Shown: positions 40,383 to 50,265 of the stretch, piece by piece
Numbering within the stretch: position 1 is the stretch's first letter
Layout: every line of letters starts with the position of its first letter
NCBI GenBank assembly: GCA_045538635.1
Contig: JAZSRU010000128.1
Coordinates: forward strand, 1-64,000
Direction: 5' to 3'
DNA length: 64,000 nt
Source: RGIG5270 sp045538635
GTDB taxonomy: Bacteria > Verrucomicrobiota > Lentisphaeria > Victivallales > Victivallaceae
Position numbers and translations under genes: made by a program
Notes under the pieces: model-generated
Told to the model about the DNA's origin: nothing
Databases searched by the model: none
The model's input: the letters and a program-made list of their open reading frames with translations, nothing else

Positions 40383-42869
40383 ATGCATCTTAAAAAAATA
40401 TATCTGATACATCATACCCATTTTGATATCGGGTTCACTGATTTGCCGCAGGAAGTCTGGCAGCAGCAGGAACGGCATCTGGATAATGCCGTCGCCATTG
40501 CGGAACGCGATAAAGATTTCCGATGGACCATCGAAAGCGGCAGTCTGCTCCGCAAATATCTCAATGACCGCAATGAAATTCAACAGCAGCAAATTATCCG
40601 TCTGCTGCAGGAAAAACGGTTTGAGCTGCAAGGTTTTGATATGCAGTCGCTGACAGAAACATTGAGTTTCGCAGAACTGACCGCCAATCTATCGCGTCCC
40701 GCCATGCTCGGCAGAAAATACAACTTTCCGGTTGAATGTGCAACTCTCGACGATATCGGCGGCTTCACCGGCGCGCTGCCGAAAATACTCAATGAATACG
40801 GCATCCGTTATCTCATCCTCGGTGTCGGAGCTTGTCAGGCGGAATTGCCGTGGGCCGATCTGCCGCATCTTTTTTATCTGAAAAACCGCAACGGCGGCAA
40901 AGTTCTGGCATGGAATCTCGGCATTGACCGGCAGGAAGAATCATGCAATTCAAAATATCCCTATGCAGTTTACGGTCTGGCGGCAAATTATTTCGGCTAC
41001 CGCGCATTTCCTGAATTGCTTGGAATCAAAGATATGGGCATAAATTTTTATCTCGATGGCGAAGACCGTGATAATCCGCTGAAGTACGAAGAAATGTTTG
41101 AAATTCTGTGTCAGCGGCTGGAGCGTGAAAATTATCCGTACTCTGAAATCATGCTGCAATACGGCGGCGACAACCGCGGTCCTTCGCCGTATATGGCAGA
41201 ACTTGTCCGCAAAATCAATGCTTCCGGCAAACTGCCGCAGATAGAATTTGTTACACCGTCAGTATTCATGCATATAATGGAGGAAAAATACGGAGCAGAT
41301 ATTCCTGAAATCAGCGGGCTTCTGACTGATCCGTGGATGATCCGCATGAATGCAGTTCCCTCAACTCTCAAAAAGTACCGCAAAGCACAACGCGAAGCAA
41401 AATCCTCTGCATTGCTCGGCTTCAACTCCCCTGAACTGCTTGAAAGTATGATGCTGACCGGCGACCATACATTCGGCATGAACAACTGGGGCTGGCACGA
41501 CCTCTGCAATGATGACAGAGGCGGCTTGCGCGGAGAAATTTTTGACCGGATGCGTGAAAGCTGGCGTTACAAAAAGTATTACGGAGAAGATGCATTTTAT
41601 CGTGCGGGCGAACTTATGCGCAAAGCTCACGGCAATTTTATTGCTTCATCGCAGCAAGTCATTGCGGTCCAAAATAATTCTCCGTACACAGTTTCCGGTG
41701 ATACTGAATTTTATCTCGGATGTTACGCTCCTGAACTTGAAAAACTGCTGGATAACGGCAAAGATGTTCCATTCTGCAAAGTCGGCGAAAACCGTTATGT
41801 TATTTATGCGGAAAATGTTCCGCCGGTTTCTGCCTTGCAGCTCAAGCCTGTTTTCAGCGATCAATACAATGTCGCGTATCAAAAGCAGGAACTTCCGGTT
41901 CCTGAAAAAATCGAAAACGGCAAATTGACACTTTCATTTAAAGCTGACGGAGCAGTTGCCGACATCATGTATGACGGCAGAAAAGCTGCCGATTGCCGGG
42001 AATTTTCTTTTGCGGAAATCACAGCGGAAGAGATAAAAAATTATCCGATGAACAACGAGCATTGCAACCTTTTGCCCGCCTCTGACCGCGAATTGAAAAA
42101 ATGTGTTATAAATCACGCATTCTTGTCTGCTGATAATATTTTCTACACGGAAATAAAACAGTACGGTAATGTTGCAAGCGCATCATTTACAAGGGTTTTG
42201 AAGATTTGGAAAAATGTTGCGCGCATTGATATAAATGTCAGATTTGACAAACCGGAATCAAAGAAAAAAGAGTTTTATTATACTGCGCTGCCATTCAGCG
42301 GCAAAGGCGGAAGATTCTTTTTCAATCAGAATTCCGGAATTGCCTCACCCAAGAGATTACTTCCGGGTGCAATGCAGGATATGTTTTTCTGTGCGGATTA
42401 TGCGGCACTTGACAACGGCGATTTCACCGCTGTTTTGAGTTGTCCGGATGCGCCGGTTGTGGAATTCGGCGGCATTACGTCTATGCAATGGCGCAAAACT
42501 CTGCCTTTTGCAGCTCATAACAATCACATTTTTGCGCTTGCATTCAACAATATATGCAATACGGATGCTCCGGCATGGTTTGAAGTGCTTGATACTTTTG
42601 AATACTCATTGTATTTTGATGATTCGTCATTTTCGGCGGCAAATGCGGAGAAGTTCTGCCGCAGCAATACAGCATTGACCGCAGACTGGCAATTCGGGGC
42701 GGAGTATCCGGCATTTCCGGCTATTTCTGAAAACATTAAATTCCACCTCGACGATACCGGTGCAATATGGCTTGAAAACCTCACTGCCGATGATGCGGAA
42801 TACGATTTTGAATACGCAGGACATAAATACAGTGGAAAAATTAAATCATTTGAACTCAAAAAAATATAA
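40383..42869 (+). CDS. GH38-like alpha-mannosidase-family protein (DUF5054)
   Basis: 828 residues, no signal peptide. The start KKIYLIHHTHFDIGFTDLP is the GH38 metal-binding HxHxDxG motif, and CATLDDIGGFTGALP holds the likely nucleophile Asp. QYGGDNRGPSPYM, GDHTFGMNNWGWHD and WRYKKYYGEDAFY follow, then a C-terminal beta domain from about 430 (NNSPYTVSGDTEFYLG onward). It resembles DUF5054 proteins, which share the GH38 catalytic fold. Probable role: hydrolysis of alpha-mannoside or related linkages in an imported glycan. It begins a three-gene unit. Confidence 0.8.
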   Translation: MHLKKIYLIHHTHFDIGFTDLPQEVWQQQERHLDNAVAIAERDKDFRWTIESGSLLRKYLNDRNEIQQQQIIRLLQEKRFELQGFDMQSLTETLSFAELTANLSRPAMLGRKYNFPVECATLDDIGGFTGALPKILNEYGIRYLILGVGACQAELPWADLPHLFYLKNRNGGKVLAWNLGIDRQEESCNSKYPYAVYGLAANYFGYRAFPELLGIKDMGINFYLDGEDRDNPLKYEEMFEILCQRLERENYPYSEIMLQYGGDNRGPSPYMAELVRKINASGKLPQIEFVTPSVFMHIMEEKYGADIPEISGLLTDPWMIRMNAVPSTLKKYRKAQREAKSSALLGFNSPELLESMMLTGDHTFGMNNWGWHDLCNDDRGGLRGEIFDRMRESWRYKKYYGEDAFYRAGELMRKAHGNFIASSQQVIAVQNNSPYTVSGDTEFYLGCYAPELEKLLDNGKDVPFCKVGENRYVIYAENVPPVSALQLKPVFSDQYNVAYQKQELPVPEKIENGKLTLSFKADGAVADIMYDGRKAADCREFSFAEITAEEIKNYPMNNEHCNLLPASDRELKKCVINHAFLSADNIFYTEIKQYGNVASASFTRVLKIWKNVARIDINVRFDKPESKKKEFYYTALPFSGKGGRFFFNQNSGIASPKRLLPGAMQDMFFCADYAALDNGDFTAVLSCPDAPVVEFGGITSMQWRKTLPFAAHNNHIFALAFNNICNTDAPAWFEVLDTFEYSLYFDDSSFSAANAEKFCRSNTALTADWQFGAEYPAFPAISENIKFHLDDTGAIWLENLTADDAEYDFEYAGHKYSGKIKSFELKKI

Positions 42870-42887
42870 AAAAGGAATGAAAGTAAA

Positions 42888-43562
42888 ATGAAAAAAGTAA
42901 TTTGCATGTTGGTTTGCGGAATTATTTTTTCCATATCCGGAGCTGACTTTAACAGCTTGCTAAAAGAGGCAAAAGCTGCAGAGAAAATTAAAAACACCGA
43001 ACTTGTAAATCAGAAATATTCTGAAGCGTATCAAGCCGCAGTGAAAACTTCTGACAAAGAAAACATTATTCACAGCTGGTGCAATTATTTGCGGAGTGTA
43101 AAACTTTTTGACCGCGCCCGCGATATTTATGAAGCAGAACTCGCCAAAGATTTTTACAATGATTCCCAACGGCAGTATTTTCTCTACCGTATCGCATTCA
43201 TGTATATCTGGCATCCGAAACAGCATGGATATGCACTTGAAAAAGTGAAGCTTGCGCTCTCTCTCAAAAATGCGGATAAATCAGGTGTTGTTTATTATGC
43301 GCTCTGCAATTATGCCGCAAACATCTACAGTCACTGGTACAAAGATTATGAATCAATAATCTCAATAGCAGAGGAAGGTTTGAAACATTGCAAAGCCGTT
43401 TCACATCGTTCAAGTCTTCACAACTGGCTCGGGCTGTCTTACAAAAAACTTGAGCAGAAAGAACTTGCAATAGAAAATTATAAACAGGCTTTAAAATACG
43501 GCAAACAGGCAAAAATCAACATTGCAAAAATTGAAAAAGAATTGAAGGAACTTGAAAAATGA
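42888..43562 (+). CDS. Secreted TPR-like repeat protein
   Basis: 224 residues. Signal peptide MKKVICMLVCGIIFSISGA, then helical repeats with TPR spacing: YSEAYQAAVKTSDKENI, VKLFDRARDIYEAELAK, GVVYYALCNYAANIYSHW and SLHNWLGLSYKKLEQKEL with AIENYKQALKYGKQ. Probably a periplasmic scaffold for protein interactions. It overlaps the next gene (DUF4838 type) by 4 bp (ATGA), indicating translational coupling. AAAGGAATG lies upstream of the ATG. Specific function unknown. Confidence 0.75.
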   Translation: MKKVICMLVCGIIFSISGADFNSLLKEAKAAEKIKNTELVNQKYSEAYQAAVKTSDKENIIHSWCNYLRSVKLFDRARDIYEAELAKDFYNDSQRQYFLYRIAFMYIWHPKQHGYALEKVKLALSLKNADKSGVVYYALCNYAANIYSHWYKDYESIISIAEEGLKHCKAVSHRSSLHNWLGLSYKKLEQKELAIENYKQALKYGKQAKINIAKIEKELKELEK

Positions 43563-45941
43563 AAAAAATCTTAACACTTGCAATTGCAATTTTTGCAATT
43601 CTGCTCAATGGTGCGGAGTGGAAAATTGCCGAAAACGGCAAGGCCGCAGCAGGCATCATCATTCCTGCCAACGCCAAACCGCTTGTTAAGTTTGCTGCCG
43701 GAGAGCTGGCTCATTTTCTCGAAAAAATGACTGGGGCGAAATTTACTGTCGGCACAACTTCTGCTTACAAAAACAACTTCAAGCTCGGTTTCGGCAAAGC
43801 TGATGACTTGCGTTTTGATGAAAGCATCATCCGTACTGTCGGCAATGATATTGAAATTTACGGCAAAGACACATCCCGTCCGGTAGATATATTTTATTAT
43901 TTTTATGACGGTCATGAAAAAGGCACTCTGCACGGTGTTTATCATCTGCTGGACAAACTCGGCGTCCGCTTTCCTGTCCCCGGCTATGCTCATGTCCCTG
44001 AAAACAAAAATCTGACATTGCAGGAGATGAATATCCGTTACAAACCTTATTACCAGGAACGCCATTCAACCGGCATGGATTATTCATTTATGTCAAAGCA
44101 CCCCGATTCAAGCGACTATGCCGTTTCAAATAACGGAGCAATGCTTGACATTATCCGCCTCGGCGGGTCGACCCGCAATCTCGTGATCGGATGCCATTCT
44201 GAATCCGCATTTCAGTTGTGGAAAGATGCCGAATGGCTCTCTGACCCGACCCGTTCCAGACTCGGCAAAGACGGCGTCCGCACCCCGAAATATTCATGTT
44301 GGACCCATCCTGATGTCAAAGCACTGTGGATGCGCGCCGCGGATGCATATTTCAGCGGCAAAACTCCGAAGCAGGCAGGGTTCAAAAATATGCGCGGCGG
44401 CGGCAACAGTTGGCCGTACCCGTTTGTTTCGCCGTATGAATTTATGATTGCCGTATGATTATGACGGTATCAGCGACGGAATATGCTATTGTGCGCGCTG
44501 TCAGGATTTCCGCAAAAAACATCCGTGCAAAGACGATTCTGAAATCATGTGGCGCGTGATTGCCGATGTGGCTGAATATATCCACAAAAAATATCCCGGG
44601 AAAAAAATCACCACTCTCGTTTATCCGCCAAAAACAGAGATTCCGAAGATCAAATTGCCGCCAAACATTCAGGTCAAACTCTGTTTCGCCGGCGCAAAAA
44701 GCTGTCTTTCTCCGGCAAGTTTGCAGGGAGATATCAACAAGATGAAAGCGTGGGCGGATTTTACCGGAAATCCTGTCGGCTTGTGGCTGTATCATCTGAT
44801 CGGCTTCAATCAGAGTATGCCGGACATCGTTGAAACTTATCCGCGTTTGATGAAACAGTATTTTACTGCGACCAAAGGGATGGTTGATGGATTTTTCATG
44901 GAACTCGGCAATGGCAACTGCACCCGCATTGCGCTTGACAGTTATGTTTTTCACCGTCTGACCATGAATCCTGATTTGGATATAGAAGAACTTGTAACTG
45001 AATTCTGCACTCTGCTGTACGGACCTGCGGCAGATGATGCGAAAAAGTTTTATGACCGTCTGGAGTTCCTTTTCATCGACTTCTGGCGCAAAACGGTTCC
45101 GGCAGACAAGAAAATAACCGGATGCAGTCCGTGGGGTTCACGCGATCTTGCCATGCAGCGCAAACTCTGGGAAATCACTTACACCGCCGAAGAACTCGAA
45201 AACCTCGGCAAAATGGTTGATGCAATTATGCAGAAAACTGCCGGCACCAAGCATGAAAAGTATGCAAAATTGCTGAAACAGTATATCTATGACGCAATGG
45301 TGAACACCCGCCGTGAAGTCATCGGCAAAGAAGAGTTCCGCGCCTCAATCCGTATCAATGCCGCGGTAACTTCAGCAAAAAATTTTCCTGCACCTGCTGA
45401 ATGGCGCAAAGCTCAAGTTTATCAGATGCGCCCTGCCAACCGTTTCAGCAAAAAATTGAGAGAACCGGGGTCATTTCAGCTCATGGCCAATAAAGATACC
45501 CTCTTTATCCGTACAGAATTCATGCAGTCGCAAATGAATAAAACTGCCACCGATCCCAAACGCGTCAACGGCGATACAAATATCTGGATGGATAATACTG
45601 CTGAATTTTTCATTGCTCCGATGAACAAATCTGATATTGTGCATCAGATTGTCGTCAATGACCGCGGTATATGGGCGTCCCGTTTTTACGGCAAAGGTAA
45701 ATCAAAATGGCAGCAGCTTGACGGATGCAGAGTAAAAGTTGACCGCCTGTCAGACCGCTGGATCACTCAAGTTGCTGTACCGTTCAAATCTCTCGGCAGT
45801 AATTTTACCGAACTCCGTTTCAATGTTGCCCGTGAACAGCGCACACAGGGAAAGGCAGTTGAATACAGTACATATTCTCCGCTGGCACTGGTCGGAGTGT
45901 GGGACAACAGCGACAATTTCGGAACAATAATTTTCAAATAA
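43559..45941 (+). pseudogene. DUF4838-type glycan-active protein, split by a frameshift
   Basis: The first frame (43559-44458, 299 residues) has a signal peptide (KKILTLAIAIFAILLNGAEW), an alpha-glucuronidase-like N-domain (KFAAGELAHFLEKMTGAKF, GTLHGVYHLLDKLGVRFPVPG) and stops after SPYEFMIAV. The second (44448-45941, 497 residues) resumes with MPYDYDGISDGICYCARCQ, typical DUF4838, and ends in a CBM9-like domain (NIWMDNTAEFFIAP, GTIIFK). The shift must lie within 44448-44458, next to a repeated TATGATT. Joined length is about 793 residues. It may be a real mutation, a sequencing error or, less likely, programmed frameshifting. Confidence 0.75.
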
Positions 45942-46046
45942 TTGTCAAATTTATCGTGTTGGCTCTTGACATTTTGCGTTTTATGTATTATAATATAGAC
46001 GGATAATTCCCCGCCAACTGCCAATAATATAGATTATCGGAAGTTG

Positions 46047-46077
46047 TTTACTTTCTTTCGCAGTGAAAGAAAGTAAA
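46047..46077. repeat. 13-bp perfect inverted repeat
   Basis: TTTACTTTCTTTC (46047-46059), loop GCAGT, GAAAGAAAGTAAA (46065-46077). It begins the structured stretch of the 550-bp noncoding region 45942-46492. Confidence 0.85.
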
Positions 46078-46095
46078 ACAAAGAAAGCTGTTTTA

Positions 46096-46126
46096 CTTGT
46101 TTTCTTTTTCAAAAAAAGAAAACAAG
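46096..46126. repeat. 14-bp perfect inverted repeat
   Basis: CTTGTTTTCTTTTT (46096-46109), loop CAA, AAAAAGAAAACAAG (46113-46126), only 18 bp after the previous hairpin. It could serve as a terminator-like structure for the DUF4838 transcript. Confidence 0.85.
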
Positions 46127-46207
46127 ATAAAGGAAAAAACTTTCGGCTCTCTTGGAATAAGTAAAGCGCGGTCAGCGCCGCGAGGACAGGAGCGTGCCGC
46201 ATAAAAT

Positions 46208-46416
46208 GAGAAGTTTGAGAGGATTGAGAATAGTGGGAAGTTTGAGAAAAAGTACAGCTGACTGCACTGCAGTCAAACAAAAATCTGCGGAGCTGATGCT
46301 CCGACCGGACTCATGTACTACACTCATTTCACGCGTCAGCGCATCTGTCAGCTTGACTGCAGTGCAGTCACGGGCAAACTCCCAAAATTCTCAATACTCC
46401 CAAAGTTCTCACATCG
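46208..46416. repeat. Large imperfect inverted-repeat element
   Basis: The inner arms TGACTGCACTGCAGTCAA (46259-46276) and TTGACTGCAGTGCAGTCA (46353-46370) are exact reverse complements over 18 bp. The outer arms about 46208-46246 and 46376-46416 are reverse complements at roughly three quarters of positions. The whole could fold into one long hairpin with a 76-nt head. No transposase or protein-coding frame of normal composition is present. Confidence 0.7.
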
Positions 46417-46492
46417 CCCGCCATGTCCCTGCCACTCTCATTACGGCTATGCCGTGTAAATAAAACCAAACCTTAACAGAAAGGATAAAAAT

Positions 46493-47221
46493 ATGAAAAC
46501 AACCTCAAAAAAACATGAAAGAATCTATACTATCGGAAGTTTCACTCTGATCGAGCTGCTGGTTGTAATTGCAATTATTGCGATTCTCGCCGGTATGCTG
46601 CTCCCTGCCTTGAATTCTGCCCGCGCCCGCGCCAGAACAACCAAATGCATCAGCAATCAAAAGCAAATCGGTACTGCGATTGCCGCCTATGCAACTGATT
46701 ATGAAGATTATCTGCCCTATTTTGATGGTGATACTGCTGATGTCTGGGCTGGTGACCATTTCGGTGCGAAAATGGCTCCCTATCTCAATTTGACTACAAA
46801 TAAACCCGCTCCGGTTATGATTTGCCCATCTCATCCAGAATACAGTTCTTCAACCGTCCAATATACTGCCAGTAATGTTGTCGGGTCCTTCTATTTGCCG
46901 AACAGAAACAACGGATTTTATCTGAATAATTCAATGACTGGATGGACAATTTTTCACAAAATGGGTCAGGTAAAATATCCCTCTGAATATATTCCGATTT
47001 TCCATAATAATAATTATGTCGCTGGTTCACAGTGGGGTATCCATTGGGGTACACTGAAAGCGAATGTCGATTATGATGCACACTTCAAAGATAAAGGTAT
47101 CTATCTGCGTGTGGCAGGCAATGTGTCTGAACTCGATATTACAGCAACAAATAACACTGAAGCCAGATTCGTAAGATATATGTATGTCAATGGCGAAAAC
47201 TACGGAAAACCCGGATTCTGA
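46493..47221 (+). CDS. Type II secretion pseudopilin-like protein (second copy)
   Basis: 242 residues. A 17-residue basic leader (MKTTSKKHERIYTIGS) precedes FTLIELLVVIAIIAIL and AGMLLPALNSARARARTTK, the classic PVC prepilin N-terminus, with ISNQKQIGTAIAAYATDYEDYLP next. The C-terminal head has WGIHWGTLKANVDYDAHF and ends MYVNGENYGKPGF. Cleavage is expected just before the Phe, as Gly-Ser precedes it. AAAGGA precedes the ATG. It follows the 46-kb structured noncoding region and ends in a strong terminator. Role unknown; one of a typically large family in Lentisphaerota. Confidence 0.9.
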   Translation: MKTTSKKHERIYTIGSFTLIELLVVIAIIAILAGMLLPALNSARARARTTKCISNQKQIGTAIAAYATDYEDYLPYFDGDTADVWAGDHFGAKMAPYLNLTTNKPAPVMICPSHPEYSSSTVQYTASNVVGSFYLPNRNNGFYLNNSMTGWTIFHKMGQVKYPSEYIPIFHNNNYVAGSQWGIHWGTLKANVDYDAHFKDKGIYLRVAGNVSELDITATNNTEARFVRYMYVNGENYGKPGF

Positions 47222-47245
47222 TCTGACACAAATCGCAAAAATCTC

Positions 47246-47279
47246 AACTGCTGCAGCCTATGCTTGCAGCAGTTTTTTT
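47246..47279 (+). terminator. Terminator after the second pseudopilin gene
   Basis: AACTGCTGCA (47246-47255) pairs with TGCAGCAGTT (47264-47273), followed by a run of T. Confidence 0.95.
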
Positions 47280-47321
47280 ATGCCGATATACAAGGCAAAT
47301 GAGATTCATAACTGCACCTGA

Positions 47322-48518
47322 TTACTCTGCGACATCGACAGAGAGTTTGCCGTCATTGAACCGGAGCGTCAGACTGCCGGCTTCTTTTGCCTGCTGCGCT
47401 GTACGCACGAGATTTCTGTCGTGGTCAAAAACCATGGCATATCCGCGCTGAAGCGGCAGAGCCGGATCGACGCTGTGCAGACGGTTTTCCAGCATGGCGA
47501 GGCGGTGGGACAAATCGGTTTGACTGCGGTCGAGAGCCGCATTGAAAATATTTTCCATTTCATCGACGCGCTGTATTTTAACATCAAGCAAATGTTCGGT
47601 TTCGCGGAAAACAAAACTCCGCTCCATGCGTTCCAGACGGTTGGTCAGCCGCTGAAAAGAGAGCTCGATACGATCTCCCAGACGGCGTTTGATATTATCC
47701 GTAAAATCGGCACAATTTATAAAATTACTGCTCAAAATCTCCGCCGCCGCACTCGGTGTAGCCATACGCATGTCCGCCGCAAAATCAGCAATCGTAAAGT
47801 CGATTTCATGCCCGATCGCAGAAATCACCGGAATCCTGCTCGCGGCAATGGCTCGCGCCATATTTTCATCATTGAACTGCCACAAATCCTCCATACTGCC
47901 GCCGCCGCGCGTTATCACCAGCACATCCGCCAGTTCGGTGCGGTTGAAAAATTCAATACCTCTGATGACCGAAAGCGCGGTCCCCTCGCCCTGCATTACT
48001 GCCGGATACAAACGGATATGCATTTGCGGTGCGCGGCGGTCAATGATTTTCAGAAAGTCCTGCACCGCCGCTCCGCTCGGTGAACTGATAACTCCGACCG
48101 TCAGGGGAAGAACAGGGATCGCTTTTTTGCGCTGCGGATCAAAAAGTCCCTCCGCCGCAAGTTTCATTTTCAATGCTTCAAACTGCTGCTGCAAAGTTCC
48201 GCTGCCCGCCTTGCTGACGCGACGGATGGAAAACTGATATTCGCCACGGACAGTATATACACTCAACTTGCCGAAACATTCGATTTCATCGCCGTTTTTC
48301 AAATCCATTTTGCGGCACTCGGCGGCACCGCCGAAATAAGTGGCTTTTATCTGGCTGTGAGCATCTTTCAAACTCAAATAAACATGTCCGGAACGGTGAA
48401 TCAGCAGCGAAGTAACCTCACCTTTCAGATAAAAAGGCATGAGTGAATTCTCAAGCAGCTCCTTTGCCGCCTGATTTACATCGCTGACGCTCCATACGAT
48501 TTTTTTCTCATCATCCAT
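47322..48518 (-). CDS. xseA: Exodeoxyribonuclease VII large subunit
   Basis: 398 residues. The OB-fold N-terminal domain has YLKGEVTSLLIHRSGHVYLSL-like sequence; the catalytic core has VGVISSPSGAAVQDFLKI, VLVITRGGGSMEDLWQFND and PVISAIGHEIDFTIADFAADMR, with ATPSAAAEI; a coiled coil and PLQRGYAMVF end it. ExoVII degrades single-stranded DNA in repair. The small subunit xseB is not adjacent. It is the last gene of a six-gene minus-strand operon, 1 bp after the M50 protease gene. Confidence 0.96.
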   Translation of the reverse strand: MDDEKKIVWSVSDVNQAAKELLENSLMPFYLKGEVTSLLIHRSGHVYLSLKDAHSQIKATYFGGAAECRKMDLKNGDEIECFGKLSVYTVRGEYQFSIRRVSKAGSGTLQQQFEALKMKLAAEGLFDPQRKKAIPVLPLTVGVISSPSGAAVQDFLKIIDRRAPQMHIRLYPAVMQGEGTALSVIRGIEFFNRTELADVLVITRGGGSMEDLWQFNDENMARAIAASRIPVISAIGHEIDFTIADFAADMRMATPSAAAEILSSNFINCADFTDNIKRRLGDRIELSFQRLTNRLERMERSFVFRETEHLLDVKIQRVDEMENIFNAALDRSQTDLSHRLAMLENRLHSVDPALPLQRGYAMVFDHDRNLVRTAQQAKEAGSLTLRFNDGKLSVDVAE

Positions 48519-48519
48519 T

Positions 48520-49158
48520 TTACAACCACATCATAAATCTGATGCACCCGAAAACTGCAATTTCACTCAATGCAAACAAGTGTCCGCTGAAAAAAAATGC
48601 CGCCATCAGCACTATAATTGATGCACCTTTAAAAAATTCAGTATTCTTAAAACGCGGTGGCACAAAATTTTCCACCAGAGAATATCCGTCAAATCCCGGC
48701 ACAGGCAGCATATTGAATATGAAAAGAACCATATTCATCACCGCTCCGTTGAGAAACATCGTTACAAAAAATGAAAACCTTTCGCGGTCTTCACTGCCGT
48801 ACCCCAACCGCAATGCCAATCCCGAAATCAATGTGAAAACAATAAATAACCCTAAATTGGTGAACGGCCCTGCCAGCGATACGATCAAATGTGAATATTT
48901 GCGCCGGAAATTACGCGGATCAACCGGCACCCGCCCCCAGCAGATTCCAATCAAAAGCAGCATTATCAAACTGAAAAATCCCATTTGACGGAATGGATTG
49001 AGCGTCAGATGCCCCAAGCGCGCCGCAGTATCATCCCCCTCTTTCAACGCGACAAAGCTGTGCATGAATTCATGCAGACAGACCGAGAAAACAACAAACA
49101 ATATCCACGACAGAAAAAATCGCGGATTTTCCCACAACTGGCTGATAAAAATATTCAT
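48520..49158 (-). CDS. Site-2 protease family (M50) membrane metalloprotease
   Basis: 212 residues with about five membrane segments. The zinc motif HEFMH (His29, Glu30, His33) lies in the second half of TM1, and the third ligand region is NMLPVPGFDGYSL. This is the short form without PDZ domains. SLAGPFTNLGLFIVF is the typical central segment. It overlaps the end of tgt by 4 bp. It probably cleaves a membrane-bound regulator or small membrane protein, but the target is unknown. Confidence 0.9.
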   Translation of the reverse strand: MNIFISQLWENPRFFLSWILFVVFSVCLHEFMHSFVALKEGDDTAARLGHLTLNPFRQMGFFSLIMLLLIGICWGRVPVDPRNFRRKYSHLIVSLAGPFTNLGLFIVFTLISGLALRLGYGSEDRERFSFFVTMFLNGAVMNMVLFIFNMLPVPGFDGYSLVENFVPPRFKNTEFFKGASIIVLMAAFFFSGHLFALSEIAVFGCIRFMMWL

Positions 49159-50264
49159 TCACCCACCCGCATGAACTTTTGACGCAACTCCATGAATGTA
49201 TCGTTTTCAATCGCATCGCGTATCTTCTGCGCCAGATTGAGGAAGTAATGGATATTATGCAAAGACAGCAGTTTTTCGCCCAGGATTTCTCCGACATTAA
49301 ACAAATGCCGGATATATGCACGGGTAAAATTGCGGCAGCAGTAACAATTACATTCAGGATCGACCGGACTGAAATCTCTGGCAAAACGCCCCGCTTTGAT
49401 CGGAATCGTTTCTCCATAACCGATAAATGCAGTACCATGTCTGCCCAATCGCGTCGGCATCACACAATCAAACATATCAATTCCGCGCGCCACACCTTCA
49501 ACAATCTGTTTCGGAGTCCCTACTCCCATCAGATAATGCGGCGCATCTTCCGGCAATTCAGGAGTCAGCCAATCAAGACACTTGAACATATCTTCCTCGG
49601 ACTCTCCGACTGACAATCCGCCGACAGCATAACCGTCAAAACCGATCTCTTTTAATTCACGGATCGAACGCACCCGCAAATCTTCATACATCGAGCCCTG
49701 CACGATCCCAAAACGCAGCTGATCTTCATGCAGAGGCTGTTCGCGGGACATCCGCTCCCAGCGTGTTGTCATTTCCAATGATTTACGCGCCTGCTCATAA
49801 GTCGCAGGATACGGAGTACATTCATCAAATGCCATCACAATATCTGAATGCAATGTCCGCTGGATAGCCATTGATTCACGCGGTCCGAGAAAAAATCTGC
49901 TGCCGTCAATGTGAGATGCAAAGCGCACGCCGTCAGGTTCAATTTTACGCAAATTTGACAGACTGAAAACCTGAAAACCGCCGCTGTCGGTCAATATCGG
50001 GCGTTTCCAATTCATAAATTTATGCAGACCGCCAGCCAGAGTCATGATTTCCATTCCCGGCTTCAGAAAAAGATGATAAGTATTGCCGAGAATTATCTGC
50101 GCATTCAACTCCTCCAGCTCGGACGGATCAAGTGCCTTGACCGTTGCCCGGGTTCCGACCGGCATGAAAATCGGCGTCTGTATTTTGCCGTGAGCTGTTG
50201 TCAGCTCACCGCGTCTCGCCGCGCAATGGGGACATTTTTTCAAAACTTTAAAACATTCAGACAT
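49155..50264 (-). CDS. tgt: tRNA-guanine(34) transglycosylase (Tgt)
   Basis: 369 residues. Motifs: TPIFMPVGTRATVKAL, LTDSGGFQVFSLSNLRKI (nucleophile region), MAFDECTPYP, GGLSVGESEEDMF, DCVMPTRLGRHGTAF and the zinc site CNCYCCRNFTRAYIRHLF with a further His in SLHNIHYFL. It exchanges G34 of Asp, Asn, His and Tyr tRNAs for preQ1 or queuine. No other queuosine gene is in the window. It lies 1 bp after yihY. Confidence 0.97.
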   Translation of the reverse strand: MSECFKVLKKCPHCAARRGELTTAHGKIQTPIFMPVGTRATVKALDPSELEELNAQIILGNTYHLFLKPGMEIMTLAGGLHKFMNWKRPILTDSGGFQVFSLSNLRKIEPDGVRFASHIDGSRFFLGPRESMAIQRTLHSDIVMAFDECTPYPATYEQARKSLEMTTRWERMSREQPLHEDQLRFGIVQGSMYEDLRVRSIRELKEIGFDGYAVGGLSVGESEEDMFKCLDWLTPELPEDAPHYLMGVGTPKQIVEGVARGIDMFDCVMPTRLGRHGTAFIGYGETIPIKAGRFARDFSPVDPECNCYCCRNFTRAYIRHLFNVGEILGEKLLSLHNIHYFLNLAQKIRDAIENDTFMELRQKFMRVGE

Positions 50265-50265
50265 T

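Noticed and set aside
11524..46341. Shared 13-mer TCACGCGTCAGCG in two noncoding regions (11524 and 46329)
   Set aside because: A 13-bp match is expected by chance many times in 64 kb and the flanks do not align.
45981..46463. Frames of 89-99 codons on both strands rich in Ser/Gln/His words
   Set aside because: They read through the inverted-repeat element and have low-complexity, repeat-derived composition with no ribosome site.
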